Shown here: positions 7,395 through 16,257 of the stretch, one piece after another | Numbering within the stretch: the first letter of the stretch is position 1 | Layout: the number at the start of each line of letters is the position of its first letter | Source of the DNA: Curtobacterium sp. UNCCL20 | GTDB taxonomy: Bacteria > Actinomycetota > Actinomycetes > Actinomycetales > Microbacteriaceae | Direction of reading: 5' to 3' | NCBI RefSeq assembly: GCF_900101675.1 | Contig: NZ_FNKG01000001.1 | Span: forward strand, 1,866,341 to 1,930,340 | DNA: 64,000 nt | Notes under the pieces: model-generated | What the model was told of the DNA's origin: nothing | What the model saw: the letters and a program-made list of their open reading frames with translations, nothing else | Database searches by the model: none | Program-made: the position numbers and the translations under genes

Positions 7395-9524
7395 TCAGGC
7401 CACGGTGGCGAGCGCGAACGGCAACACGGCGGCAGCCCCGGCACGCCGGAGCTCACGGCCGGCCACGGTCATCGTCCACCGGCTGTCGACCAGGTCGTCC
7501 ACGAGCAGCACCGGCCCCTCGTGTCCCTGCAGCGCGGCGGCGAGTTCGGCATCGACGGAGAAGGTGTCCCACACCCCGGACAGTCGGTAGGCACTGTTCG
7601 TCGCGCCGTCGCCCCGGGGCGTCCCGCCGTTCCGCCCGAGCGTCCCGAGGAACTGCAGTCGGCCGATCGAGGAGAGCGCCTGTGCCAGCGACGCCACGAG
7701 CTCGGGGCGCGACCGGGACGACATCGCGACGACGCCGGTCGGCCGGGTCTCCCACGGCCAGTCCTTGAGCGCCCGGACGCACCCGTCCACGAGTTCGCGG
7801 GACACCGGGGCGTCCGGTGTCCCCGAGGCGAACAGCGCGCGGAGCGGACCGCCCCACCCGAGGTCGGTCAGGCGGGCCACGGCACGACCGGGCTGGACGA
7901 GCTCGTCGGGGCTGATCTTGCCGCGGACGGGGACGCCGAGCGCCGCCATGCCGGAGGGCCACTGGGCACGCGGGGCGATCTCGACGCCGACCTGGTCGAG
8001 CGCGGCGGCGGCACCGGAGGCGTCGGAGTCGGACACCGAAGTCGGGAACCATGCCCCGGCGCAGTTGTCGCACCGGCCGCAGGGCTCGGCGGACGGGTCA
8101 TCGAGGTCCTGCTGGAGGAGCTGCATCCGGCACTGCGAGGTGGACTCGTAGTCGAGCATCGAGGCGGCCTCGGCAGCGCGGGCTGCGGCGACCCGTTCGT
8201 AGCGGGGAGCGTCGTACTCCCAGGGCTGCCCGGTGGCGACCCACCCGCCGGTGACGCGCCGCACAGCGCCGTCCACGTCGAGCACCTTGAGGAGCAGCTC
8301 GAGCGTGGACCGCTTGATGTCGACGAGGCCCTCGAGCGCGACGGTCGACATCGCGGTGTCGGTGGACAGGGCGTTGAGCACCGCGGCGGCGCGTGCCTCG
8401 GTCGGCATCGAGGCGCTGGCGAAGTACTGCCAGATCTCGCGGTCCTCACGCCCGGGCAGCAGGAGGACGTCGGCGTTGTCGGTGGCTCGGCCGGCGCGGC
8501 CGATCTGCTGGTAGTAGGCGACGGGGGAGGAGGGCGCGCCGACGTGGACGACGAACCCGAGGTCGGGCTTGTCGAACCCCATGCCGAGCGCACTCGTGGC
8601 GACGAGGGCCTTCAGCTCGTTGCCCTTCAGCTGCTGTTCGAGCTGTTCGCGTTCCTCGGTGTCGGTCCGACCGGTGTACGCGCGGACGGCGTACCCGTTC
8701 TCACGCAGGAGCCGGGCGATGTCCTCGGCCGCGGAGACCGTGAGCGTGTAGATGATGCCGCTGCCGGGCAGGTCGCCGAGGTGCGCGAGCAGCCACCCGA
8801 GTCGCTGCCGGGCGTCCGGCAGGGTCAGGACGCCGAGGCGCAGGGAGGCACGCGCCAGCGACCCGCGGATGGTGAAGACCGGGTCGGCGGGGCCTGCGGT
8901 GAGCTGTTCGGCGACGTCCTCGACCACGCGCTCGTTCGCGGTGGCCGTGGTGGCGAGGACGGGAACGCCGTGGGGGAGCGACCGGATGAGTTCGGCGAGC
9001 CGCCGGTAGTCCGGGCGGAAGTCGTGGCCCCAGTCGGAGATGCAGTGGGCTTCGTCGACGACGAGCATCCCCATCCGGGCGATGAGCGTCGGCATCTGCT
9101 CGTCGCGGAACTTCGGGTTGTTCAGCCGTTCGGGGGAGACGAGCAGGACGTCGACCTCGTCGCGGGCGAGCGCGGCCTGCGTCTCGCCCCACTCGTGGGC
9201 GTTCGCGGAGTTGATCGACACCGCGCGGACGCCGGCACGGGCGGCCGCGGCGACCTGGTCGCGCATGAGCGCGAGGAGCGGTGACACGAGGACGGTCGGA
9301 CCACCGCCGCGCCGGCGCAGCAGCAGGGTCGCGAGGAAGTACACCGCGGACTTGCCCCACCCGGTGCGCTGCACGACGAGCGCGCGCTGCCGGTGCTCGA
9401 CGAGGGCGGAGATCGCCTCGAGCTGGCCGGGGTGGAAGACCGCGTCGGCGCGGCCGGTGAGCGCAGCGAGCGCCTGCTGCGCCTCGGCGGCGATGTCGGC
9501 AGACGGCGGGGCGGTGGTTTCCAT
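7395..9524 (-). CDS. recQ: RecQ-family ATP-dependent DNA helicase with phosphoribosyltransferase-like tail
   Basis: A 709-residue 3'-5' DNA helicase of the RecQ type. Visible motifs are Walker A RTGWGKS (K58), DEAH box 157-160 followed by CISDWGHDFRPDYRRL, motif VI QQIGRAGRA, and a zinc-binding cluster with C.{n}CGRCDNC near 470-490. The C-terminal ~180 residues are not a standard HRDC domain. The end reads VLLVDDLVDSRW, like the PRPP-binding loop of type I phosphoribosyltransferases. This fusion is known in actinobacterial RecQ-like helicases; the tail's function is unclear. ATG start at 9524. Confidence 0.92.
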   Translation of the reverse strand: METTAPPSADIAAEAQQALAALTGRADAVFHPGQLEAISALVEHRQRALVVQRTGWGKSAVYFLATLLLRRRGGGPTVLVSPLLALMRDQVAAAARAGVRAVSINSANAHEWGETQAALARDEVDVLLVSPERLNNPKFRDEQMPTLIARMGMLVVDEAHCISDWGHDFRPDYRRLAELIRSLPHGVPVLATTATANERVVEDVAEQLTAGPADPVFTIRGSLARASLRLGVLTLPDARQRLGWLLAHLGDLPGSGIIYTLTVSAAEDIARLLRENGYAVRAYTGRTDTEEREQLEQQLKGNELKALVATSALGMGFDKPDLGFVVHVGAPSSPVAYYQQIGRAGRATDNADVLLLPGREDREIWQYFASASMPTEARAAAVLNALSTDTAMSTVALEGLVDIKRSTLELLLKVLDVDGAVRRVTGGWVATGQPWEYDAPRYERVAAARAAEAASMLDYESTSQCRMQLLQQDLDDPSAEPCGRCDNCAGAWFPTSVSDSDASGAAAALDQVGVEIAPRAQWPSGMAALGVPVRGKISPDELVQPGRAVARLTDLGWGGPLRALFASGTPDAPVSRELVDGCVRALKDWPWETRPTGVVAMSSRSRPELVASLAQALSSIGRLQFLGTLGRNGGTPRGDGATNSAYRLSGVWDTFSVDAELAAALQGHEGPVLLVDDLVDSRWTMTVAGRELRRAGAAAVLPFALATVA

Positions 9525-9608
9525 GCCCCCATGCTGTCAGCACCGACCGACGAAACCCGACCGAGCCCGCAGACTGTGGAGAACCGGCGGGACCGCCCAG
9601 GCAACGCG

Positions 9609-11081
9609 CTACTGGTACGTGACCAGTGACGGCGTCGGCGACACGTCCGCCATCGTCTCCTCCGGGCTCAGCATCGGAGTGTCCTCGTCGGTGAAGTTCT
9701 TCCAGCCCCAGTGCACGCCCGCCGGCGCTCCAGAGTGCAGCGCCTTCCACGTCGCCTGCTTGTCCGGCTGCGACCCCTGCCCGTCGGCGTGGATGAGGAG
9801 GTCGAGCTCCGGGTGCGACTCGAGCGACGCCCGGTCCTGGATCATCGACAGGCGGAACTGGTGGAGCACGAGGGCCTTCGGCGGCAGCCCCTTCTCCTTG
9901 ACGAGCGCCGACAGCCACGACGACACCTCGTTCACCTCGGAGGCGCGGACGCTCCCGATCTGCTTGAGTGGCACCTGGTCGTGGCCCAGCCGCCACTCCG
10001 GGTCGAGTGCCAGCCACACCCCGGGCTTCGACAGGAGCGACTCGTACCGCTTCGCCTGCGACAGGAAGTCGGCACGCCCCGGCTGCAGGTCGAGGATGAC
10101 GGGCATCCCGGCGTCGTGGGCGGCGTCGACGTAGGGCTCGAGCGTCGACGGCGCGAGCTCGGTCGAGTAGTCCCCGTCCGCCCCGGCGTCGCCCGCTGCG
10201 ACGGTCGCGATGACCTCCATGGCGGGCGTGACCGGAACGTCCCCGAGACCCTTGTACGACGCGGCGACGGACTCCGCGCGCCGCACGGTCGCCGCCGGGT
10301 CCTGCTCGCCGAGCACACCGAGCGCAGGTGCACCGGGAGCCCCGTACAGCGCGACGTACCGGTGCCCGTCGAACGGTCGCTGCCCGCCGTGCGGCAGCTG
10401 CCACCCGTTCTCGGCGGCCCGGACGGTCCACTCCGGGTCCGGCAGCGCCTCGAACGCCGACCCGGCGAGGAGCGTCGGGTGTCCCGACTCCTCGTGCAGT
10501 GCCCGCACCACGCCGGACGACGCGGCCGGGTCAGTCACCCCGTCCGGCATGACCACCACGCGCGCACCCGCGGCCTTCGCAGACCCCACGACCGCGGCGT
10601 CCGCGCTCGCGTCCGCCACGACCACGGTCGCCGGCCTGGAGGCACGGGTCGACTCCGGCGCGTCGCCACCGTCCGGCGCGTCCCGCTCCACGACGTCGGT
10701 GTCGACGGTCACGTCGCCCTCGGCCTGGTACCAGTCGGCTCCGAGCCGGTGCAGCTCGCGGGCGACGGCGGCGCCGCCCTTCGCCGCGAGGAGCACCGGG
10801 ACGTGCGCACGCTCGGCGGCGCTCGCCGCGGTGCGGACGGCTGCCGGGTCGTCCGCCGGGGCGACCAGGGCGCCCGGCGCCGAGGCGAAGAGCGCCCGAC
10901 TGGCCCGGATCGACCGCTCGGCGGCATCCGACTCCGCCGCGACGGTGACGGTGTCGGCGGCGGCCTTCGCGAGCGTCGGCCGCGCGTCCGCCGCAGGGTT
11001 CGCGGTGCACCCGGCGGCTCCGAGCAGGAGCCCGGTGGCGGCGAGTGCGAGGAGGACACGGGAGGTGGGGCCGGAACGCAT
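9609..11081 (-). CDS. Secreted lipoprotein of unknown function
   Basis: A 490-residue lipoprotein with a signal peptide ending LLLGAAGC (lipid Cys25). Residues ~40-200 alternate Val/Ala-rich strands and helices like a cell-wall-binding repeat or periplasmic-binding fold. The C-terminal half begins YVALYGAPG.P.LGVLGEQ and has TIM-barrel-like strands (PVTPAMEVIATVA, MPVILDLQPG, VWLALDPEW, ALVLHQF), so it looks like a glycosidase-type domain. The pattern matches a conserved actinobacterial lipoprotein family without an assigned role. It is transcribed leftward, 84 nt before recQ, and divergent from the EEP gene. Confidence 0.75.
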   Translation of the reverse strand: MRSGPTSRVLLALAATGLLLGAAGCTANPAADARPTLAKAAADTVTVAAESDAAERSIRASRALFASAPGALVAPADDPAAVRTAASAAERAHVPVLLAAKGGAAVARELHRLGADWYQAEGDVTVDTDVVERDAPDGGDAPESTRASRPATVVVADASADAAVVGSAKAAGARVVVMPDGVTDPAASSGVVRALHEESGHPTLLAGSAFEALPDPEWTVRAAENGWQLPHGGQRPFDGHRYVALYGAPGAPALGVLGEQDPAATVRRAESVAASYKGLGDVPVTPAMEVIATVAAGDAGADGDYSTELAPSTLEPYVDAAHDAGMPVILDLQPGRADFLSQAKRYESLLSKPGVWLALDPEWRLGHDQVPLKQIGSVRASEVNEVSSWLSALVKEKGLPPKALVLHQFRLSMIQDRASLESHPELDLLIHADGQGSQPDKQATWKALHSGAPAGVHWGWKNFTDEDTPMLSPEETMADVSPTPSLVTYQ

Positions 11082-11151
11082 CGGGCCACCCTACGAGCCG
11101 TCCGGAGAGCTCCCTGGGAATCCGACGGGTGTCGTCTCGTAGAAGGGATGC

Positions 11152-11976
11152 ATGCCCGACGACGACCGCCCGCTCATCGGAGCGGTGCAGCCGCCCGACG
11201 TGCACTGCATGACGCTCAACGTCCGCCGACGGGTCCCGCGGCCGTCCGGACACCCGGACGCGTGGGAGCGCCGGCGCGAGGCCGTGGTCGCGCTCGTCAC
11301 CTCCGAAGCGCCCACCGTCCTCGCCGTCCAGGAGGCCCTCCCCACGCAGTCCGCTGACCTCACCGCCGCCCTCGGGTCACGCTTCGAACCAGTGCTCGTC
11401 GGACGCGGTGTCCGTGGGGACGGCGAGCAGGTCGGGCTGTTCCTCGACCGCTCCCGGCTCGAGGTCGTCCAACGCCGGAGCTGGGCGCTCTCCCGCACGC
11501 CCTCGCGTCCCGGGTCCCGGTCGTGGGGGACCGCCTTCCCGCGGCACGCCGTCGGCGCCGTCGTGGACGACCGCGCGACGAGGGTCCGGTTCCTCGCCAT
11601 CGCGACGCACCTCGACGTCGCCTCGCCGTGGGCACGGCTCCGGTCAGCCGAACTCCTCGGACGCATCGTCCGGGAACGCGGCCTGCCCGCCGTCGTCATG
11701 GCGGACTGGAACAGTCCATCCGGCTCCGCACCGTGGCGAGCACTGGCGGACGCCGGTGTCGTCGACAGCTGGAGCCGTGCCTCCAGGCAGACCGGCGACC
11801 CCGTCGGGACGTACCCGCACTACCAGACGCCCCGTGTGGGCGGGCCGCGCATCGACGGCGTCCTCGTGACCGAGGACGCGACCGTCGACCGGGTCGGCGT
11901 CTCGACCAGGCGACCCGACGGGGTGTGGCCCTCCGACCACGCCGCCGTCCACGCCGTCGTGCGGTGGGCCTCGTGA
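11152..11976 (+). CDS. Endonuclease/exonuclease/phosphatase (EEP) family protein
   Basis: A 274-residue metal-dependent phosphoesterase of the EEP superfamily (nucleases, inositol and sphingomyelin phosphodiesterases). The usual motifs appear in order: MTLNVRRR, VQEA (metal Glu), ATHLD, MADWN (catalytic Asp-x-Asn), RIDGVLV and PSDHAAV (catalytic Asp-His). No signal peptide is seen, so it is probably cytosolic. The substrate cannot be told from sequence. The GTGA overlap with the next gene suggests an operon with a membrane protein. Confidence 0.87.
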   Translation: MPDDDRPLIGAVQPPDVHCMTLNVRRRVPRPSGHPDAWERRREAVVALVTSEAPTVLAVQEALPTQSADLTAALGSRFEPVLVGRGVRGDGEQVGLFLDRSRLEVVQRRSWALSRTPSRPGSRSWGTAFPRHAVGAVVDDRATRVRFLAIATHLDVASPWARLRSAELLGRIVRERGLPAVVMADWNSPSGSAPWRALADAGVVDSWSRASRQTGDPVGTYPHYQTPRVGGPRIDGVLVTEDATVDRVGVSTRRPDGVWPSDHAAVHAVVRWAS

Positions 11977-12557
11977 TCCGGACGCTCGGGCCGACGTTCC
12001 TGCGACCGCGGTTCCTCGTCGCCGACGTCGTGCGCGGCCTGACGCTCGTCAGCCTCGTCGTCGCGGCCGTCGGCTGGGGTGGGACCGCGTTCCCGGTGAT
12101 GGCGCTGTCGCTGCTCGGCGTCGTCGTCCCGCGGATGCTCGGGCTGCGACCGACCTTCGACGTCCTCGTGTGCGTGCTCGTGCTGCTCGCCGGGTGGTCG
12201 AGCGTGCTCGAGTGGTACACGACCGTGTTCCTCTGGGACAAGTTCGTCCACGTCGTGCTGACCGGGCTGCTCGCGGCGGTGCTGTACGTGATCGGGGCCG
12301 ACGTCCGGGCGGTGCCGGCGCCGCACGCCGAGCGACGGGTGGTCGTCGCGGTCCTCGCGCTCTGTGCCGGACTCGCGGTCGGGGCGGCCTGGGAGATGGG
12401 GGAGTGGCTCGGCCACAACTTCGTGGACTCCGCGATCTCCGTCGGGTACGACGACACCATCGGCGACCTGGCGGCGGACGGGGCCGGCGGGCTGCTCGCC
12501 GGCTTCGGGCTGCCGTGGTTGGCGGCGCGGCGCGAGGTGGTGCGGGCGCACCACTGA
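11973..12557 (+). CDS. DUF2238/YjdF-like membrane protein
   Basis: A 194-residue polytopic membrane protein, GTG start overlapping the EEP stop (GTGA). It has about five hydrophobic segments and the family-type motifs WDKFVHVVLTG, WEMGEWLGHNF and DTIGDLAADGAGG, in which acidic residues and His lie near membrane boundaries as in the YjdF/DUF2238 family. Its function is unknown. Co-translation with the EEP protein suggests linked roles. Confidence 0.75.
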   Translation: MIRTLGPTFLRPRFLVADVVRGLTLVSLVVAAVGWGGTAFPVMALSLLGVVVPRMLGLRPTFDVLVCVLVLLAGWSSVLEWYTTVFLWDKFVHVVLTGLLAAVLYVIGADVRAVPAPHAERRVVVAVLALCAGLAVGAAWEMGEWLGHNFVDSAISVGYDDTIGDLAADGAGGLLAGFGLPWLAARREVVRAHH

Positions 12558-12719
12558 CGCTGCGGGTTCGCACGCGCGCGCTCGTACTCGTGCTCGTGGT
12601 CCTGCGACTCGCCGTGGCGCGGGAGGGGTCCCGCTTCCGCTATGCTGGTCGGGTTGCTCCGCGCTCCGGTCGGACGCGGGTGACGGGGTTCTCCGGAACC
12701 CCGAGCCCCTCGGGGCTCG

Positions 12720-12793
<74 letters not shown>

Positions 12794-12802
12794 CCGACGA
12801 CG

Positions 12803-12834
12803 AGCCCCGGCGGAACCACGGTTCCGCCGGGGCT
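12803..12834 (+). terminator. Terminator after tRNA-Pro
   Basis: Perfect 14-bp GC-rich stem (AGCCCCGGCGGAAC and complement) with a CACG loop, followed by TCTTGTG. It starts 10 nt after the tRNA. Confidence 0.9.
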
Positions 12835-12946
12835 TCTTGTGTATCGGCAGGCTCGCGCGCCTGGCAGCGCCCCACAGGATCACCCGCTTCGAGTGACGTG
12901 TCCTCGCCGCCGGCGAGGTACGCCTGAGTCCTCACGAGGAGGACCC

Positions 12947-13665
12947 ATGCGCACTCGTCCGATCGTCACTGCCAAGCTGGTCACCTGCGTGGCCGTCGCG
13001 CTCGCCGGATGCGTCCTGAACCGTCCCTCTGCCGTGGACAGCGCGCGCGAGGCGGTCCAGGGGACGTGGGTGCAGGGCGCGGGCGTGGACACCCCGGAGG
13101 TGCCCTTCGTGTCGTTCCGGTCGGACCGCGCCTGGATCGCATCGGACGGGTGCGACCGTGTGTACGGCACCTGGCGGATCACGGCGCAGCATCGCCTCAG
13201 CGTCGTCGTCGGTCCGCACGCGCCGCTGGAGTGCGCCGGGGAGCACATGGTCACCACCGTCGCCGGCGGGGGATCGCACGCGTGCCCCGGGGGACCTCGC
13301 AGCTCCGCATCGAGGCCGGCGGGACGACGATGCGGCTCGACCCGGCGGACGACGACACCGTCGACTCACTCGACCGGCCGATCGGGTACTGGGTGCAGGA
13401 CCACTCCTCGGACGCCCCGTACCTCTCCCTCCGGGCGGACGACACCTTCCGGCTCTTCGACGGCTGCGTCACCCGGACCGGCACCTGGAGGTGGTCGCAC
13501 ACCGAGCAGGTCCGTCTGTACACCGAGGCCCAGACGGGCGAGTTCTGCGCGGACGCCGACCCCGACCTCCGCCGGAGCACGAGGGGGCGCGTGGACGGTG
13601 ACACGATCGCGCTCAGCCGGACCGACGGCAGCGCCACCGGGACCCTGCGCCGGTACGCCGGCTGA
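12947..13665 (+). pseudogene. META-like two-domain lipoprotein gene with a one-base frameshift
   Basis: ATG at 12947 with GAGGAGGA ribosome site. The product starts with a signal peptide and lipobox (VALAGC, Cys22), then a domain containing SDGCDRVYGTWRI. At a run of five G (13269-13273, after GGC) the frame breaks. Reading on in the +1-shifted frame gives ARVPRGTSQLRIEAGG and a second similar domain with FDGCVTRTGTWRW, ending at 13665. One extra G would restore a protein of ~239 residues with two repeated domains of the DGC...GTW type found in META/HslJ proteins. This is either a real recent null mutation, a slippery phase-variable tract or a sequencing error. Confidence 0.72.
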
Positions 13666-13687
13666 GGCTGGCGGGCGGCGTCAGACC

Positions 13688-13735
13688 GGCGGCCTGGAGG
13701 CGCGTGGCGGGCTGGCACTGCGCCTCCAGGCCGCC
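13688..13735. terminator. Bidirectional hairpin built from the CTGGAGGCGC repeat
   Basis: Perfect 16-bp inverted repeat (GGCGGCCTGGAGGCGC and complement, 13688-13703 and 13720-13735), 16-nt loop. It sits between two convergent genes and probably stops transcription from both sides. The arms carry two facing copies of the window-wide motif. Confidence 0.75.
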
Positions 13736-13763
13736 GCATGGCCCGCTCAACACACCGAGGCCG

Positions 13764-15083
13764 TCACCGTCGTGATCCGGTGCGTCGCGCTTCGGAGCGC
13801 GCTCGCCATCGTTGACGTACGAGGGTCCCGGCAGCACCGATCGCGGACCCAGCGAGGCTCACGAGTATCCCGGACAGAAGGGGGTGCCCTGTTGCAGAAC
13901 GGAGATCCGGTACGGAGTAGTCCGTCGCCGGGAGTGTGAGGTCGTCAATCCCGATGATCGGTGCAGCGGTCTCCGTCGAGGTGCCGGTGAACTGGATCAG
14001 CGTCGTTCCGGAGCCCGCCTGGCGGTCTCCGTTCAGGATGACCGGGTGGCTGTGCACTTGACCTATGACCACCCGTGCTGTGCACGTGTCGGGCACGAAC
14101 CAGGCGTCTGCGCCGTCCGAGATCGGGGATGGGATCGCGACGAGGTCGGTGGGGAAGCGTCCGTCATTGCTCGCAGTCGCGATCGAGCGGAGGTTCGACG
14201 CGCACCCGACCTCTCCGAGACCTCCCTTGGACGCTCCGAGCGACGAGTGACGCAGTCGGAGTGCCATCGTGAGGCTCACCTCCTGCTTCGAGCCGGCGGC
14301 GCCCGCCCCGAACGCGATGGCGATCGAGGTGGCGGTCGACGAGTCGCGGTCGAACCAGGGTGCGTCGATGGTCGATGCGGGGCCGCCCCCTCGTGCGACA
14401 GCGAAACCGCCGGACGAACCCGCTGGGAGGAGGTTCGGCGCTGGTGCGACGCGGCGGGAGTTCACCTGCCGCACGGGTTCGTCCGGATCGAGAACGGCGA
14501 GATCGCCCGAGCTGGTTCCGCGTTGCTGCGCCCCTGTCACGATGCCGGCCACATCGAACGCTGCAGCGCCGGATCCCACGAGCGCGATCGAGAGGTTCGC
14601 GTTATCCGGCACCGGGAAGTCGAGGTCGACGAGGACCTGACGGTCGATGGAACCGAGCCCCACGGTCGACCTGCGTACGGTCATCTTCATCGATCGGATC
14701 GGCGCGTCAGCGAACACGGTCAGACCTCCTGCGCTGCTGGGCTGCACGGATTCTGCTGGTTGCTTCGGTGCCGTTGCGATCGCACCACCGAGGAAGAGTG
14801 CGGTGAGTCCCGCGAACACCGCCAGCTGCGCGAGGAAGGCGTTGCGCAGCAGTCTTCTCACGACCCGCGAGACGCCCGACGAGAGGTGCGCGACACCCAG
14901 GAACGAGACCACTGGGATGAGCACGAAGATGACCCAACCGACTGCTGTGAGGTCGGTGTTCTCGTCGAAGGTGTTCAGAGAAGACCAGACGACCCCGCTG
15001 ACCGAGCCCGCGACCGCGATCGAGACGGGCAGGAAGGACCCCGGTGGTCGGCACAGCCAGGCAAGTCGGTCGCGCGGCCTCAC
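13764..15083 (-). CDS. Membrane-anchored protein of unknown function, long extracytoplasmic domain
   Basis: A 439-residue protein. Two hydrophobic segments lie at ~15-35 and ~45-65, another at ~90-110 after an Arg-rich loop, and one near the C-terminus (HPLLSGILVSLAGSAIGAAG) before an Arg-rich tail. Between them is a ~270-residue Ser/Thr/Gly-rich, strand-rich region that probably faces outside. It is co-translated with the upstream gene (GTGA overlap). No catalytic motif or family could be recognised. Confidence 0.7.
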   Translation of the reverse strand: MRPRDRLAWLCRPPGSFLPVSIAVAGSVSGVVWSSLNTFDENTDLTAVGWVIFVLIPVVSFLGVAHLSSGVSRVVRRLLRNAFLAQLAVFAGLTALFLGGAIATAPKQPAESVQPSSAGGLTVFADAPIRSMKMTVRRSTVGLGSIDRQVLVDLDFPVPDNANLSIALVGSGAAAFDVAGIVTGAQQRGTSSGDLAVLDPDEPVRQVNSRRVAPAPNLLPAGSSGGFAVARGGGPASTIDAPWFDRDSSTATSIAIAFGAGAAGSKQEVSLTMALRLRHSSLGASKGGLGEVGCASNLRSIATASNDGRFPTDLVAIPSPISDGADAWFVPDTCTARVVIGQVHSHPVILNGDRQAGSGTTLIQFTGTSTETAAPIIGIDDLTLPATDYSVPDLRSATGHPLLSGILVSLAGSAIGAAGTLVRQRWRARSEARRTGSRR

Positions 15084-15532
15084 ATCGTCACCGTGCAGAA
15101 CTCGTCGAGCGGTACCTGGATGGTCCCGAGGCTGGAGGGTGTCGCAGTGGCGTGGGCTTCGTAGTTCAGCCGTGGGATGGAGATCGACAAACCGATGCGC
15201 GAGTCCGTCTCCCAGTCGAAGTCGACCCGGAGGCCGTCACTGAACCGGGCGAGCTCACGTACGTGCCGCACGATGTCGCTCCTCGTTCTCGTCCCAGGGC
15301 ACTTCTGGGCGAGTGCGAGCTGCATCGAAGCGTCGTCGATCAGCACCAGCGTGTCGTGCCGCGCTTGCACGGCGCGTGCATCAGCGGGGTCGACGCCCGT
15401 CCGACTGAGGACCAGCGTGGCCACGAACGCGGACGAGACGATGACGATCGACGCCGACAGGAGCAAGGACGCGATGCGCCCGCGATGCGGAGGCTTGGGC
15501 GCCTCGCTCGAGCGCTCGTGCCGTCCACCCAC
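15080..15532 (-). CDS. Single-pass membrane protein of unknown function
   Basis: A 150-residue protein. The GTG at 15532 is preceded by GAGGGGGAAC, nearly the same ribosome site as the gene starting at 7324, so longer frames are rejected. A cytosolic basic N-terminus is followed by one transmembrane helix (~21-43, IASLLLSASIVIVSSAFVA). The exposed domain has two cysteines (QKCPG, EFCTV). It overlaps the next gene by four bases and probably works with it. Confidence 0.7.
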   Translation of the reverse strand: MGGRHERSSEAPKPPHRGRIASLLLSASIVIVSSAFVATLVLSRTGVDPADARAVQARHDTLVLIDDASMQLALAQKCPGTRTRSDIVRHVRELARFSDGLRVDFDWETDSRIGLSISIPRLNYEAHATATPSSLGTIQVPLDEFCTVTM

Positions 15533-15680
15533 CGTTCCCCCTCGAGACGCCCGCGATGAAGTGCCGCAGTGAAGCCGAACGGCGGATCGAGTCGGGAGCC
15601 CGCTCCTGTGCGACGATCCTGACCTTAGGGGCCGCCGCCACGAGCGGGAGTCGTCACGTCCCGATCGACATGGATCATGC

Positions 15681-15716
15681 GGCATCGCGCACGGCATCGC
15701 GCACGGCATCGCGCAC
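15681..15716. repeat. Three tandem 12-nt repeats
   Basis: GGCATCGCGCAC occurs three times head to tail, followed by a partial fourth unit. It lies in the ~200-nt gap upstream of the GTG at 15532. No ORF through it has a convincing start. Beyond these repeats and the ribosome site I see nothing in 15533-15739. Confidence 0.85.
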
Positions 15717-15739
15717 GGCAACGCGATCAGCGATCAGCG

Positions 15740-15973
15740 TCAATCGCCCTCGCGGTCTGGCCGAGCCGTCGCCGAGCCGTCGACCGGGGACTGGAGCTCC
15801 GGCGTCAGGAACTCGTTGCGGGAGATCGCCTTGGTCGACCCCGTGCTCAGCAACGTGACGAGGACGACGCCGATCAGGGCGGTGGCGAAGGCGGACGCGA
15901 GGTTCTGCACCGTCCCGGCGGGTGGACCCGACCTCGCCCGCCAGGTCCTTGCCTCCAGGCCGACGTCGCCCAT
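15740..15973 (-). CDS. Possible small membrane protein
   Basis: A 77-residue ORF from ATG 15973, with one hydrophobic segment (NLASAFATALIGVVLVTLLS) followed by a polar tail. Codon third positions fit coding on this strand. No clear ribosome site is seen, and the frame extends further upstream to 16114, so the start is uncertain. Function unknown. Confidence 0.4.
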   Translation of the reverse strand: MGDVGLEARTWRARSGPPAGTVQNLASAFATALIGVVLVTLLSTGSTKAISRNEFLTPELQSPVDGSATARPDREGD

Positions 15974-16257
15974 CTGCGCGGACCGTGCGGAGCGCGCCGC
16001 GCCGGGACGACCGCTGGCGGCACGAGGGTCGCTGGATCCACGGGCGTCCCCTCTCCTCGGTCGGCGGGACACGGCTCCGGTCAGGGTGCGCGCACGCCGA
16101 CGCGCCCGCCTCATCCGGAACGGATGAACCCGGTCACCGACGGAATCCGGACTGTCAGGCGAACACGCAAGTTGCGCCCTTAGGGTCGCGGCAAGCGCAA
16201 TCGCGTGAACTCTCTCGAACCGGTTGAAGGACCGATCCGTACCGGAAGGCGGTCCTC

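Noticed and set aside
12839..12946. N-terminal extension of the META-like lipoprotein
   Set aside because: The ATG at 12947 has GAGGAGGA and gives a normal lipoprotein signal; the extension runs back to the tRNA terminator.
15681..15716. CRISPR-like repeats
   Set aside because: Units are 12 nt and directly tandem with no spacers; no cas genes nearby.
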